The notes under the pieces are model-generated. The model was given only the letters and a program-made list of their open reading frames with translations, had not been told where the DNA came from and searched no databases. A program made the position numbers and the translations under genes. A stretch of DNA of 60,000 nucleotides from Polytrichum commune (lineage: Eukaryota; Streptophyta; Polytrichopsida; Polytrichales; Polytrichaceae), in contig OX485807.1 of the NCBI GenBank assembly GCA_950295325.1, forward strand, positions 32,089,666-32,149,665, read 5' to 3'. Shown here piece by piece: positions 1-11,770 of the stretch (its first letter is position 1; each line of letters begins with the position of its first letter).

Positions 1-720
1 ATAAGCCTACGCAGACAGACAGATACTTACACCGGCGAAGGAAGGTTTCAAAATTTGTTGTGAAATCGGTAAACAAATAAGTGAAGCTGGCTCATTCCAT
101 CATACAGCTTCATGTAAATTACGTCAATTCCCATGCGGCTGCTATGGACGATCACGTAGTAGAAAGGTGGGATTCATCATCATCATCATCATCATCCACC
201 GAAGGCTGTTAGGTAGGGATCGATCAATCGTAGCAGTATCCGTTGAACCTCTTCCAGTTTATCAGGATACATCCTACATCAGTGTATAGAGAGAGAAAGA
301 GAGAGATTTACACCCGGAGCGTTCGAACCAGCTCTTGTTTTTTTGCCGCCTGGGTAGTTCGTAGCTGCTAAGTAGACAGTTAGAGTAGTGATGGATTTTT
401 TCTTCACATTCAAACCATTTTTTCTTCAAATAAAAATCCAAGCCTCACATGAGGAATTTTGCAGATCGCCTCCAGAATCTGTCCTACGTAGTCGCTGCTG
501 CAACTTGAAAGGTTCGGTATGAATATATATCTGTGAGCTCTTTTGGAAAAAGACGATGATGATGAGTATCCACAATTTTATAAGCCATAGTGATGAAAAG
601 TGCATCGATCAAGTCTGACAGGAGGATCATTTGCATGAAACTGTAGAGAAACACAAATTCCAGTTGGGATTGATCAATGATGATTGTGTTGTGCAACTCG
701 AGGAGGATGCGTTATAACAT
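1..720 (-). other. Possible 5' end of a minus-strand gene leaving the window
   Basis: On the minus strand a strong consensus splice donor (GGT then GTAAGTATC) lies at 31/30, so sequence to its right may be a first exon or leader continuing beyond the left edge. No long open frame supports a protein: the frame entering the donor is short and interrupted. An (ATC)n run lies near 177-197 and a short (GA)n near 289-307, as in plant 5' leaders. The only evidence is one donor and the low repeat content, so this is weak. Confidence 0.2.
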
Positions 721-3293
721 ATAAGGTGCAACCAAACGGTCCATGAGAAAGTCCAAAAATGATCTCACTCCTTCCAAGATTGGTGCACATAACCTGACGT
801 CAGGTGATGATGCACTTAGTGATATATTCCAGCGTCCTCCTCCTTCCCACAAGGTTGGAACACAATGCATAGATTGGGCTCCAATTCAATTTGGATTTAG
901 CCCTGACACATGAAGAAGAGAGTACACATCACCAGGACTTCTTCATCAAGACTCAATCTAGGCTCACACCTAACCTAAGTTTCTAAATTTCTGCCTTGAC
1001 TCATAACAAGGCCTTTCTTCAAACTTCAGTGATGATCTGACACTACAAGCATGTTTGCAGCTAGCTGTTATAGAGCAGTCAACAACATTTGCCCCAAAGT
1101 TCAAACACTTTTAACCTACTACTCCATTATAAGTGTCCCTGCTGGCCTCTGGCTGCTGTCCACCTCTTGACAAGACTGCTCCCTGCATCGTCTCTCGTGG
1201 TGCTCCTAAGTCAAAATTTCTTGGCAGAAAGTTGTGATGAGCGAAGGTACACATGCAAGTATAAGGTTGTGGGACCAACGGTGATCCAAGAAGAAGGACA
1301 AGATGGAAGTGTGAGTCAACCTGCCATCATGATGAGGATTCGCGAGCGATGGGTTAAGTTATTAAGGCAGGTTTTTCAGATTCTTCACCTTCCTTCCAAG
1401 TTCCCCCCCACCCACACTAAGTTTCAACTGAGGATGGGCAGTGGAGTGCAGTGGGAGAATTGGTTGTAGCCATTGCTTAATTTCTTAATTGGTAGGTGGA
1501 TGACAGACTCAATTGGGTAACGTCCTCTACCCAAATTCTTGCTTGCAAGACTGGAACTGACTCTCATGGTGCATGCAGATTGATGAGAGAGAGCGAGAGA
1601 GAGAGAGAGAGAGATTTGTGGATATGTCAAGACACGTTACTGAGCTGCTGTTGATGACTTCCGTGACTAGACAACCTTCTCTGCCTCCTGCTTTCCGGGA
1701 GAGGCACTCCTCATCAGTGCAACTTAATTATATATCATTTCTGTTCTCTCTTTGTTTTAAGGTAGAGGGGCCTTATTTGGTTACTCTTTGTTGTTTGTTA
1801 CCTTGAGCTTGAAGCGCCTATAATGGACACTTTGAGCCGACACTTGAGACCCTAACATGTATCAAGAAATCTGCAAATTCGTAAGGTGGCTAGTGCACTT
1901 GAGATCATCAACTTTTGACGTTGTGCAATTTAGATATGACTAATGAAAGTCAAGATTTTTTTCCCACCAAAGTGGTTATGGAGCACTTAAGGTAGACGTG
2001 CCTATAACGGACACTATGAGCACTTGGGACCCATAATGCATTACATGTATAACATGTTTCATAATGTTAATTTCAAGAAATCAACAAATCCATAAGGCTA
2101 ATGCACTTGAGATTATCAAATCTCGACATCGTGCCTCCCCCCCTCCCCATGCCTACCACAAGGTGGATGGTGTTGATCATTAACTCTGTCTCTTTCATCC
2201 AATGAGTTGCACTTTTAGTCCTTATATTAATATAATTACTAGTGTTCATGTTGAAATATATAGCTTGACTTGTGGGGGAAAAAATATTGGTGTCAGAATT
2301 GGGGTTACTAACATAATTGGGCACCTCCACCTTATACCACTCAAACTTGCAAGGTTGATAATTTTGTGCCTCCACAAACATATATGAAGATGCTAGGATC
2401 AATCCCATATGGTTTTGAAGTTAATCTCAATTTTTTATGAATTATCAAAGTCCACTGTTAAACATCAAAGTCTTGCCCGCTGCCATTTCCACACTTCAAT
2501 GTGGAAAGTGGATTCAACCGTCCACATTTTTTAACAAAGTGAACCCAATTCTTGCGTGCCACCGTAAACTCTCATCAAACATAATGAGCCAAAAATCAAC
2601 GATCTTGTATCCTCTTTTATTTCTACCTAAAGGTGATTGATAAACCTAAGATATTTTAGGTGATTTAATTCATGAGTTCTTCACCATGTCTTTTTGCAAG
2701 GCAGTGTGACATAAATGATGTCCCCCCACCCCCCCCCCCCCCCAATTGCGGATATGGATACAACAACATGTGACCTAAAGTGGACCCACATTTGAGTCCG
2801 GAAAGAAAAAACTGGATGGATCATTGAAGGATTTGTGAATTGGATGCAATGATTTGTGGGCTTGCTCAATAATTAAGTTCGGTATTTTATTCACAACTAT
2901 GTGATTTTTATTTTATTTTTGAAATCTAATGGATTTCCATTGCCTTGTGAAATACATTTATAGCCCAGATTTTGGAACTTTAGACATAGTTGTGCTTGAA
3001 GAGGACCCATTGCATAACATTACTCAACACTTAGTGCTTGTTCAATGGGCCCTCATAATATAACAATCAAATGTTTAGAAAGTTGTACAAGGAGACTCGG
3101 TTCTTAACTGAGCTCCCAAGATCTTATTGCTATATTCCAAGGGCTCACATCGCTAAGTAATGTTATGTGAGATAACATACCGAGACCAAGAAACCAAAGA
3201 AAAACAAGGAAAGAAACACTAGGTGGTAGGTGAAACCTTAAAGAACCAAAGGGACTTTAATTCAAATGGAGGAAGAAGCTTGTTGGTGACTAA
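721..3293. other. Intergenic, degenerate repeats, no gene seen
   Basis: No recognisable protein. A (GA)n tract lies at about 1577-1615. A duplicated segment built around 'GCCTATAAYGGACACT' occurs near 1815 and 1999, the second behind an AGGTAGA end like those of the TA-target miniatures. A C-run lies at about 2727-2743. The 126-codon open frame at 1089-1469 has no family features and is probably chance. Confidence 0.5.
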
Positions 3294-3478
3294 GGGTGAG
3301 TTTCCATGTAGGCCACTCGCCCACCAAATTCTGGTGGGGATAAGGATAAACTCATCCAAATGTAGATGGAATCTAGTGGGGTAGGGTCTGTATGTGCCAA
3401 CTAGCTACTCTTATTTTCTCAAATCCGGACCCACCTAATAACCTCCTCCTCCTTGTTAAAACCTCCTCTTCCATATAA

Positions 3479-3768
3479 ACTACACTAAATATGATATTTA
3501 GTGCTTAGTGTATCTAAATACGAACACTACACTAAATATCACTAACCCTATGAAAGTAAGTAACATTAAATGTAAACTCAAACACTAAATATCATCTATG
3601 GTAATATGTGAAAGTTACATGCACAAATTTAGTGTTTAGTAGGAAAGAGGTGGCAACAAGGAAGGCGGCGACGGCGCATTTATGTCTAACACTAATTAAT
3701 TAAAGAATTGAAAATTAGTGTTGAGCATAGTAGGGTGGTAAAACACTAAATATCATTTTTAGTGTAGT
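3479..3768. mobile_element. Miniature with ACTACACTAAATA ends (family A), nested
   Basis: It begins ACTACACTAAATATGAT and ends ATCATTTTTAGTGTAGT, which are inverted repeats, and many internal 'TTTAGTG/CACTAAA' motifs lie near both ends. It sits inside the family F element at 3294-4440. Related ends occur at 10598-10943, 11035-11380 and 34385-34735. A target-site duplication is not clear; TA is possible if the true end is CACTAAAT. It has no coding capacity. Confidence 0.7.
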
Positions 3769-3880
3769 CTTCAATCCTTTGGTGACCGACACTTGTAGGT
3801 TAAAAAGTACTTTAGTGGGCGCATGAAAAGTAGGTTAAAAAGTGCTTTAGTGGCTTGTGTCCATGGCCCTCCACATTCTA

Positions 3881-4325
3881 AGGTAGAAATATGGAAAATG
3901 GTGAAAATAAGTCAAATCGACCGAAATGAATGGCATGAAAATTTGTGCAATATTTGGAGTAGAGGGAATGAGGAGGAATGCAAGTTGTTTCATAATTTTA
4001 TTCCATATAAATAATTAATCACATTTTTCCAAAGAGGCAAGTAAGTCAAACCCCTACTATATAGTTTATCTAAGTTGAGCATCAAAATATCCTACTCTGC
4101 ATACAAATGCACACATAATGGTCAACTCAATGACACCCAAAAGTGATTAGAAGTGGTGTGAAACAACACCTATTTGGCCAATCATTGCATGCCACCTATC
4201 ATTACATCCATTTTGAGCCACCACTTTAACAAATAGCCATTTTGGGTCCACACAAGAATTATTCTATCCCTAGTCTAGTGCACTACTGTAGTAGTTGTCA
4301 TTCATCATTTTTTTATTTTCTACCT
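3881..4325. mobile_element. TA-target miniature with AGGTAGA ends (family B), nested
   Basis: The ends are AGGTAGAAATATGGAAAATG and the inverse ending TTTTCTACCT. It is flanked by TA on the left and CA (probably mutated TA) on the right. A related copy in opposite orientation lies at 53204-53658 with intact TA on both sides. The uninterrupted family F copy at 55.6 kb supplies the empty site (CATTCTACTAGGCC region). Confidence 0.75.
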
Positions 4326-4440
4326 CAGTAGGCCACCAGAATGTGATTGGTTGGGTGCTTGTGCTTATCTACATGAGAACACCTCTACCCACTATTATCT
4401 AGAATATAATGGGCAAGCAACCTACATGGAAAGTCACTCT

Positions 4441-6275
4441 AAGGCCCGTTTTACACTAATGAGGTTGAAAGCTTGACGATTGAGAGAATTGAAGACATGA
4501 GCCTTTTCATTTGCTAGGAGCCTCTTTCTCATGCTTGTGTTACTTTACACTTGAGTTGCAATTTAAGAGCTCGAACTTTTTACTAGGCATTAATTATATT
4601 GCATAGGTGATGTTTAATTTTATTCACTCCTTGATATATCACTTTGAGCATATTGGTCGTTTTATACTTGCTCAAACTGTCGAGAGCAAGAAGATTACTC
4701 AAGCTTTAGTAATATTGAGCTATGAAAGCTTGTTATAATCTAAGTATCAAAATCCTAAAACTACAAGTTTGAGCTTTCAACTTGAACTCTAGACCTTGCC
4801 CAAGTTACATCAACAAACATTTCAAAAGACATATCTTCACTATTAGGAACTCTTAAAAAAAAATGTGAATTGGGTGTCAAATGACATGAGGTTGCTAGTT
4901 ATTTTGTGTCAGTTGAATTATTTTTATACTATTTGATATTATTACTTAGTTTATAAACTAAGTATGTTAGTGACTTGGCAAGTTATTGAATCATGTCATA
5001 GGTGGAAACAACATCGTTAATATTATGCCACTTTATGGAGCCATGTCACCCTATGTGTGACATGCCTCTTATTGATTGAGCCTTAACCCACCTGATAAGC
5101 CTAATCTACGAAAAGGAAAACTAAACCATTTCATTGGATCTTAAATCCTCGATCAATGAGGGTCCACATGGCAAGGCCTCAGAGGGGGTAGAAGGGAGGG
5201 TCCTCATTCTCTTTGGTATTCTTCAACAAGTCGAGCCTTGTGGTTAGAGAGGGAGAAATAAAGACTTGATGGACCTTATATAATTGGCATTTTTAGTATA
5301 AACTAAAGCTTAATTGTTTTTTTCCAATCGCACTCTTAAATTTGCTTAATTGAGGGTTAAAGACGGCTTGATTGGAATACCAAGTGAGAAAGATAAGTGA
5401 ATTTGAGAGTGAGCATTTACATTCCTTGAATGCTTAGTGTTGTCATCATTCTTCATTCACTTCGCAAACAATGAACTTTTCTTGAATCGATTAACTTTTG
5501 AGAAGTATTTGAAGTGTTTTGAAGCATTTTGGAATGCAAAGGAGAATGAAGTGGAACTACCTTGGAGCTCAGAGGAGTGACTACCTTTTAAGTCCTCGAC
5601 CTTCCATTCACTTCATTTTTGGATTTTATCACAATTTTCATCCTTTAATTTATTGGTGATGTCTACATCTTATTAATAACCACAAGTGATTGATAAGTCT
5701 TGAGATTTGCATTGAGATATTAAGAGACATGTTTGAAATTAAGCTCTTGAGTACAAAACTGTATCGTGAAGAGTAGGAGTTGGAATAAGTTCTATTATAC
5801 TAATTTCTATTATAGAGTAAAGCGTAATTGATTTTTTTTCAATTAAGGGTTAAAGACGGCTTGATTGGAATACCAAGTGAGAAGGATAAGCGAATTTGAG
5901 AGTGAGTATTTACACCCCTTGAATGGTTAGTGTTAAATTCATCGTGAGTATGTTTATTCTTGAGTTTTATTTGTTTTTCACTGCATAATTTATAAAAACA
6001 ACATCCTTGATATGTTATGTACAACAATGTATTATTATATGATATAGATGTGAAATGGATATGATTTTTGGATACCAAAATGTCACATATAGGCTTCTAT
6101 TCCATGTTGATGGCATCATTACAATACAAATATATCATAGAGCTTCCAGGAGCAATATTGTCTCCATTAGGCTTTATACACCCTGATAAGCACAAAAGTC
6201 AAATCATGAAGCACGCCGAACTTAGAAATGTTAAAAATCAGGTAATCCTTGAGATCAAGTTCATTAACATTTAGC
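4441..6275. other. Intergenic with a direct repeat, no gene seen
   Basis: A ~110-bp direct repeat built around GGCTTGATTGGAATACCAAG occurs at about 5304-5454 and 5818-5945. The copies are similar enough to be a recent duplication, or short terminal repeats of a ~640-bp element, but no primer-binding site or TG...CA ends were found. The rest is AT-rich with no coding signal. Confidence 0.45.
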
Positions 6276-6634
6276 ACATTCTAAACTCCATAATATCAAC
6301 CTCCTTAATATCACTCCTTCTCTTATATCCTGAAAACCTAGGGAACATATGTTCTCGGTTTATATCTCACTCTATATTGTCATATTTTCTTCCCACACAT
6401 CACAGGTTTTGACATTAAAATAAACCACCAAATGTTTCAAACCACACGCTCACATGCATCATGTTGTCATCATTGTAATATTGTCATTAGTACAATGTTG
6501 ATTTTGTGTCATTCCATAACGCCACATGCTACACTATTTCTCATTTATAACGCATCCACGTCAACACCATAGAACTCCTCAATATCACATGCACTCTGAT
6601 CGTCACAAGCATGATATTACAGAGTTTAGAGTGT
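6276..6634. mobile_element. TIR miniature (family C), copy 1
   Basis: The inverted ends ACATTCTAAACTCCATAATATCA-type (left) and TGATATTACAGAGTTTAGAGTGT-type (right) match in reverse. The interior aligns as reverse complement with 21261-21589, including the stretch 'ACAGGTTTTGACATTA'. No coding capacity and no clear target-site duplication. Confidence 0.65.
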
Positions 6635-7156
6635 CCATACAATGTCAATAAAGTGCTTTGTACAAACATACTTCCCTCACCTCCAATGAAAGCCATCCTT
6701 CTCATGTCAGCAACTGTGAAAATTCCCACTCCGCATCCCGCCAGCCGGGAGACCTTTGGGACGCTGTCCCTAGTGCCCTAGATGGCCAGCTCATCCTCCA
6801 GGGGGGCCCGCACCGGCCGGGTTGGCTGGACCCCAATCTAGTTGGGCTTCAACCAAGAACCAGTTCGGCCGGTGTCCTCTTTCGGGTTTCATAGAATTAA
6901 CTTCAGTTCTTTCCAACATTAATTGAATTACATTTTTTAATATAAAGAAGCACTACAGAACCTGATTTGCAAACTTGAAAGTCGTGAATTGAAAGTCGGT
7001 TTCCTGGCCCAAGCGTCCGAAGATTCCTGCGAAAGGTTCATGTAGTTCTATTGTTCTGATCTGAGCCATATAGAACTGCAACACTGTTGCAAATTGCTTT
7101 AGAAAAAGTGGGTTTTATTGTAGAGCCTCTGGGTTGGTTAATTAGTTGCTGTAAGT
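6635..7156. other. GC-rich island of unknown nature, no gene seen
   Basis: About 6730-6895 is far richer in G+C than its surroundings and contains CCGGCCGG-type motifs and a C/G-run, ending abruptly before AT-rich DNA. It has no inverted ends or coding signal that I recognise and may be the tail of a transposon. The rest of the stretch is plain AT-rich DNA. Confidence 0.3.
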
Positions 7157-7158
7157 TA

Positions 7159-7595
7159 CAGTCTACCCTCTATAAGTGTTAACCCTCAGGAGTGGATCAA
7201 AGTTAACATTTATAGAGGTGTTAACAGTTAACAATTATAAAATTACTTTTTTGAGCAATATATAAATCTTAACATTTATAAATACAAGCAATTGTGAAGA
7301 GTCCTTGGGAGAGAATACCATTCATAAAATTGCAAACCCAATCAAAACTTTATTCAATATCAAGTTTACAACTCATGGGTGAAGTATGAATCAATGGTTC
7401 TTTAGTGAGATCCATATTATGGTTGTATTTCATTCGTTAACATTTATAGAGTCAAATTTACAAAGACAGGAGTACCATTTTGTTAACAGTTAACACGTTT
7501 AACATTTATAGTGTGCAATATGTGGGGAGTAGAAGAAAGTTAACATTTAGAGAGGGTTAACACTTATAGGTGTAGCATTTATAGAGGGTGGACTG
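7159..7595. mobile_element. Pogo/Tc1-mariner-like miniature with TA duplication
   Basis: The ends CAGTCTACCCTCTATAA and TTATAGAGGGTGGACTG are inverted repeats with one mismatch, and TA flanks both sides (7157-7158 and 7596-7597). CAGT-starting ends and a TA target are typical of pogo/Tigger-type Tc1-mariner elements. The motif GTTAACATTTATAGAG and close variants recurs at least six times inside, on one strand, probably as sub-terminal repeats. At 437 bp it is non-autonomous. Confidence 0.8.
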
Positions 7596-7597
7596 TA

Positions 7598-9034
7598 TGT
7601 ATACTGCAGTCTCTCCAGCTTCTTCCCCGAATCACCTCATAGGCCACCCACACCTGCTGGTGAGAGGGCCAGTCGCAGGTTCCCACCAGCAGGGGGGCAC
7701 TTTTGAACTCCATCTTGGCACCGGCTGCGACTGGGCGCAACCAATGCGTCCATCGCCCGTTCACTGTCACAATCGACGAGAGTTAACTTGCATTTCTTTT
7801 GGACTATTAGCGGTGTCGTAATGTAAATACGTACACTATATAGATGTGTACGTATTTAATATTGCATTGTGATTCTTGGTCTTGGAGAAAAATAATAAAG
7901 AATAGAAGTAGATTACCTTTTTATTTACTCATAGTTTATATTAGTTATCATTACCTAAGGATAGAAGTGGATAGAAGTTGCTTACCTTTTTATTTACTCA
8001 TAGTTTACTCTTAGTTACCTTTACCAAAGGATAAAAGTGGATAGAAGTGGATAGTTAGCTTTATCCTTTTGTTTACTCACAATTTACTCTTAGTGTTGCC
8101 TTTACTTTACCTTTTTTAGTCTTACTTAGTTTATCTTGAGTTACTTTTTGGACCAATGGGTGATTAGAAGCCATGTGATGAGGATAAGATAGAACTTTGT
8201 CTCTCGCATGGATAGAGAGAGGTGGTGAAGGAAAGATGTTATGTGATTATTGTGGGAGAGAAGTTGTGGAGAGAGAGAAGTGGATTCAAAGCTCACGGTG
8301 TGAGTTGTTTTGAGAAGAAGGCGAAATAAAATACGAGGGATTTGTGATTCATGAGAGATCTCACTTGTTGTTTTGGAAGTTAGCAATCAAGATTTGTGCT
8401 TGTTTGAGTGGAGGGAAGTCTGTTGGTTCTTAAAAGAAGAGTTGAGACTTCGACCGACCATAGAAGACGGACATAATGAAGAATTGAAGGCTTCAAGACT
8501 CGAATGTGTGGTTGCTTGTGGCACGTTGTCTTTTTCTTGTGTGTGTGATTCCAAGCCGGTTTTGGAGGCTAGTTGCATTTCATTTCTGCATCGTAATTTG
8601 TTTCCTGTGTGACAACGAAGTGGGATTAATGATCCACAAGGTTGTTTGTGACAACGAAGTGGGATTGATCACCCACAAGGTTGTTTTCTGTCGTTCCCAC
8701 TGGTGAGGCGCGATTGCTGGTCACCGTGGGTTTGAAAGTTTAGGAGCCAATCTTTCGGACGTCAGCTCGTGTTTTGACGTCCCGTTTTACCCGTCCGAAG
8801 CCCGTGGTTTCTTATCACACTACCCTTACCCTTTACCCATATAGAGCCGCAACAGGATAGGTCGACGGGAAAGAGGTTGAAGATTAGAAGAAATTGAAGA
8901 AATTGAAGACTAGAAGACCAGAAGACTCGATTGAAGACCAGAAGATTCGACGGGTCCGATAAAATCTAGTTGCAGCCAGAAGCCCAGTGATTTCCCAAGG
9001 CGGAACCCTCTCTACCCGACAGCGGCGAGTGAAT
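7598..9034. other. Repeat-rich stretch without a recognised gene
   Basis: A GC-rich foldback lies at about 7648-7745 (CCTGCTGGTG / CACCAGCAGG and GCCAGTCGCAG / CTGCGACTGG pairs). A 33-bp hairpin with 12-bp perfect arms (AAATACGTACAC) lies at 7825-7857. A 69-78-bp tandem repeat containing 'CTTTTTATTTACTCATAG' covers about 7911-8110, and a 39-bp tandem duplication (GTGACAACGAAGTGGGATT) lies at 8609-8686. The texture suggests part of a retroelement, but I found no primer-binding site or gag/pol similarity. Confidence 0.4.
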
Positions 9035-9205
9035 TACGATTGGGGCGAACTGGTAATTAGTTACAAAAGTACGGACGATTTTGAGAAATAACCGGTGGAA
9101 GTTCAAGACTACAGGAAAATTACCGAGCATGTTACAGGAATTTATAGAATATACCCCAACTTAATAAAGGAAAACCGGAGGATGTCAACATGTACCTGGT
9201 TGGCC
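9035..9205 (+). repeat. CCGGTT dispersed repeat, copy 1
   Basis: Matches the family defined at 10345-10570 through the blocks GAGAAATAACCGG, GAAGTTCAAGACT and ATAGAATATACC, but lacks the 3' end. See the finding on this family. Confidence 0.65.
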
Positions 9206-9414
9206 CGAATTATCTTGTCTGTTTTTGACAATGAAACAAACTTGGTTCAATTTTTCTAAAATGAAGTGACATTTTAAAACTAAAAGTATATCTCAACTAC
9301 TACTAAATATTTTATTTTAGTATCATATGGTATTTTATGTCACATGTGGTAACTTTTCTTATTGACACTTCGTATGAATAAGTTTAGTGCAAATATCACC
9401 AGCACAAGCTACTT

Positions 9415-9925
9415 TTGGTTCATCCACCTTTGGTATATTCTGCATCCTAAAATTCATATTAAGAAATGTCGTCATGGATGATTTAAATTTGGATGAAATT
9501 TCACCTAATAAGTGACAATAATTGCAACAATGTAAACCTATAATGTCTAATTTCCTTTTTTAGAAGGAATAACAAATGTTGTTTGGTTTACACTTAGTGT
9601 CGGTGAAACTACATGGGTGGTTTACAATTACACTATTTTGTCTAATATGTGTGGGTTACCATTTGGAGTTACATATTGCTACAACATTTAACTAAGAGTG
9701 TCATTTTTTACCCAAATACTAATTGTAAACTGCGGTTACTTGTTACCAACACTATATGTCAACCCAACATTATGGGTCATTCCTTGTTATTTTTATAGGG
9801 AAATATAGATTCATAGTGTTGCAATTACTGTCACTTACCAAGTGAACTGTCATCCAAATTTCAATCATCCAAGACAATATTTCATCATAAGTGAAGGTAG
9901 GGTTTTGGCAAATGGATGAACTCAA
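9415..9925. repeat. Foldback with ~145-bp inverted arms
   Basis: The left arm, about 9417-9560, and the right arm, about 9776-9925, are reverse complements at roughly 75-80% by eye (shared blocks GGTTCATCCA, TGGATGATT, AATTTGGATGA, AAGTGACA, AATTGCAACA). They enclose a ~215-bp centre. No coding capacity. Either one foldback element or two relatives inserted head to head. Confidence 0.55.
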
Positions 9926-10139
9926 AATTGTCAATTGATGTTTGAGAATCAAAGTTGAGATGCAAAAGTGATAGGAGGCTAGAGTTAAGATAATACTTTA
10001 CTTTATGTGATTCCATAGTCGGGTCTTCTCGAATGTGTCAACAATTGAACCTAAAAGTGGTGTTTACATTTTGAGTGCATGATCCAATCTCATCCTAATA
10101 CAATATTAATAATGAAGTCTAAGAACCTATCCAATCTAA

Positions 10140-10340
10140 AAATTTGTAGTTGGAATAAGAACGTTTTGCATACCAATGTCATTACTTGGGTCAATGCCAT
10201 CCTAGTATTGCTCTAATACTAGGAAAGATGTTACCTACGTTTTTGGATGGTACATGGACCCAAGAGTCATAACAAAAGAATATTCTCAATTACTCGTACT
10301 TTTTCAAATGAATTAGTTGGTTATTTGTCCAAGGTCTGAA
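10140..10340 (+). repeat. Dispersed segment also present in REVEILLE intron 1
   Basis: The block TTGGGTCAATGCCAT, 'TACTAGG', 'GGATGGTACATGGACCC' and 'ATTCTCAATTACTC' aligns in order with 30345-30500 inside intron 1 of the REVEILLE gene. It is non-coding and its ends are undefined. Confidence 0.55.
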
Positions 10341-10344
10341 CTAT

Positions 10345-10570
10345 GATCGGGGAGAACCGGTAGTTAGTTACAGATGAACCGGTTGAGTTTGAGAAATAAC
10401 CGGTTGAAGTTCAAGATTGAAAAAATTACCAATCATTTTAGAGGAATTTATAGAATATACCTTGATTTATCCCAGGATAACCGGAGGATGCCAACGTGTA
10501 ACCTATTGGACTTGCAAACAATAGGATCTCAATTGATTACGCCCAAAAATCTCCCCGATCACTGGGTCCG
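10345..10570 (+). repeat. CCGGTT dispersed repeat, best full copy
   Basis: About 225 bp running from GATCGGGGAGAACCGG to CTCCCCGATC, so the outer ~11 bp are inverted. Internal hallmarks are ACCGGTTGAGTTTGAGAAAT, ACCGGTTGAAGTTCAAGA, GAGGAATTTATAGAATATACC and GATGCCAACGTGTAACC. Copies occur near 9.0, 17.0, 17.2, 34.4-34.9 and 50.2 kb. There is no coding capacity; it is probably a short non-autonomous element. Confidence 0.7.
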
Positions 10571-10597
10571 AAGGATTTCACGTTTTTCTCAAGTTTT

Positions 10598-10943
10598 ACT
10601 ACACTAAATAGGTAGATTAGTGTTGGAAACACTAATAGTCGACGAAAACGCTAAATGTAAATTGTCTCTATAGTGTTAGAACACTAAATGTCAACTCTAA
10701 CACTATTTGTACCAAGTAGTAACTTTAAATATCTACATGAGCGCATTTAGTGCTAGATGATATTTTGTAAATCTTGGAATGAAGAATTGAAGGAAGAAGA
10801 ATATGAGAACCTCGTAAAAGGTATAATTTGTTCAAACCCTATTCAAACACTAATTGTAATATCAGTTGAAAATTAGTGTTTTAGGTAACTATTGCATCTA
10901 ACACTAATCTTCATCTAACACTAATCTACCTATTTAGTGTAGT
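10598..10943 (+). mobile_element. Family A miniature, left member of an inverted pair
   Basis: A 346-bp element whose ends ACTACACTAAATAGGTAGAT and its reverse complement are perfect inverted repeats. It is the reverse complement of 11035-11380 with only about five differences seen, and a 91-bp spacer lies between them. Short CACTAAA/TTTAGTG motifs recur inside. No coding capacity. Confidence 0.85.
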
Positions 10944-11034
10944 AGGTGTGGGCGTCTACACTCTCTCGCGGCCCTCCCACCATGTGATTTTTTTTGGTCC
11001 AGGAACCTTCGCGAAAATTCCTTTACTCACTCTG

Positions 11035-11380
11035 ACTACACTAAATAGGTAGATTAGTGTTAGATGAAGATTAGGGTTAGATGCAATAGTTACCTAAAAC
11101 ACTAATTTTCAACTGATATTACAATTAGTGTTTGAATAGGGTTTGAACAAATTATACCTTTTACGAGGTTCTCATATTCTTCTTCCTTCAATTCTTCATT
11201 CCAAGATTTACAAAATATCATCTAACACTAAATGCGCTCATGTAAATATTTAAAGTTACTACTTGGTACAAATAGTGTTAGAGTTGACATTTAGTGTTCT
11301 AACACTATAGAGACAATTTCCATTTAGCGTTTTCGTCGACTGTTAGTGTTTCCAACACTAATCTACCTATTTAGTGTAGT
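11035..11380 (-). mobile_element. Family A miniature, right member of the inverted pair
   Basis: Also 346 bp and almost identical to the left member but inverted, so a transcript across both could fold into a stem of about 346 bp with a 91-nt loop. No shared flanking duplication was found for either member. Confidence 0.85.
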
Positions 11381-11770
11381 GGCAGCAAACGGGCGAACTC
11401 TGTTCACTGCTGCCCACCACCAGCATCAGTTAACAACTTTTCCCAGGATCTCGTGTTCAATGTTTTTGTTCTGCTGGCAGCAGGGCATCGTGCCCTGATT
11501 CTCGACCTGCACTGCGGTTGTGGGAGAGTACTTTCCACTTTCTAAACTACATGGCATGTCCCATAAGCATGCACAGAATATGGCTACACTAAATATTCCA
11601 ATTTATGAGTGTGGGAAATGGGCAAATTAATGAACGTCATACTAATAAATTTCTTCCACGCTATGATTCAGTGTCACCAAAAGATCTAGGAAGCATTGTT
11701 CATCTCGGCACTTGGCACTAATCACTAACAAGCATGTGGCATGCATTAATCACAAGTAGACATTAACTTA
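11381..11770. other. Intergenic, unit related to 52.8 kb
   Basis: No gene. From about 11670 (CACCAAAAGATCTAGGAAGCATTGTTC region) the sequence aligns with 52850-53040, so it is the upstream part of the same dispersed repeat that contains the 229-bp units. Confidence 0.5.

Larger units (their letters stand above)
3294..4440. mobile_element. TIR miniature (family F) enlarged by two nested insertions
   Basis: The ends GGGTGAGTTTCCATGTAGGC (left) and CCTACATGGAAAGTCACTCT (right) are inverted repeats. The body aligns in order with an uninterrupted relative at 55383-55752. Relative to that copy two blocks are extra: 3479-3768 and 3881-4325, each with its own inverted ends. Without them about 410 bp remain, close to the 370 bp of the simple copy. 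No coding capacity is seen, as expected for a non-autonomous element. Confidence 0.75.

Noticed and set aside
5304-5945. Short direct repeats read as a miniature LTR element (TRIM)
   Set aside because: No primer-binding site or LTR-type ends found, and copy 1 differs by an internal gap.
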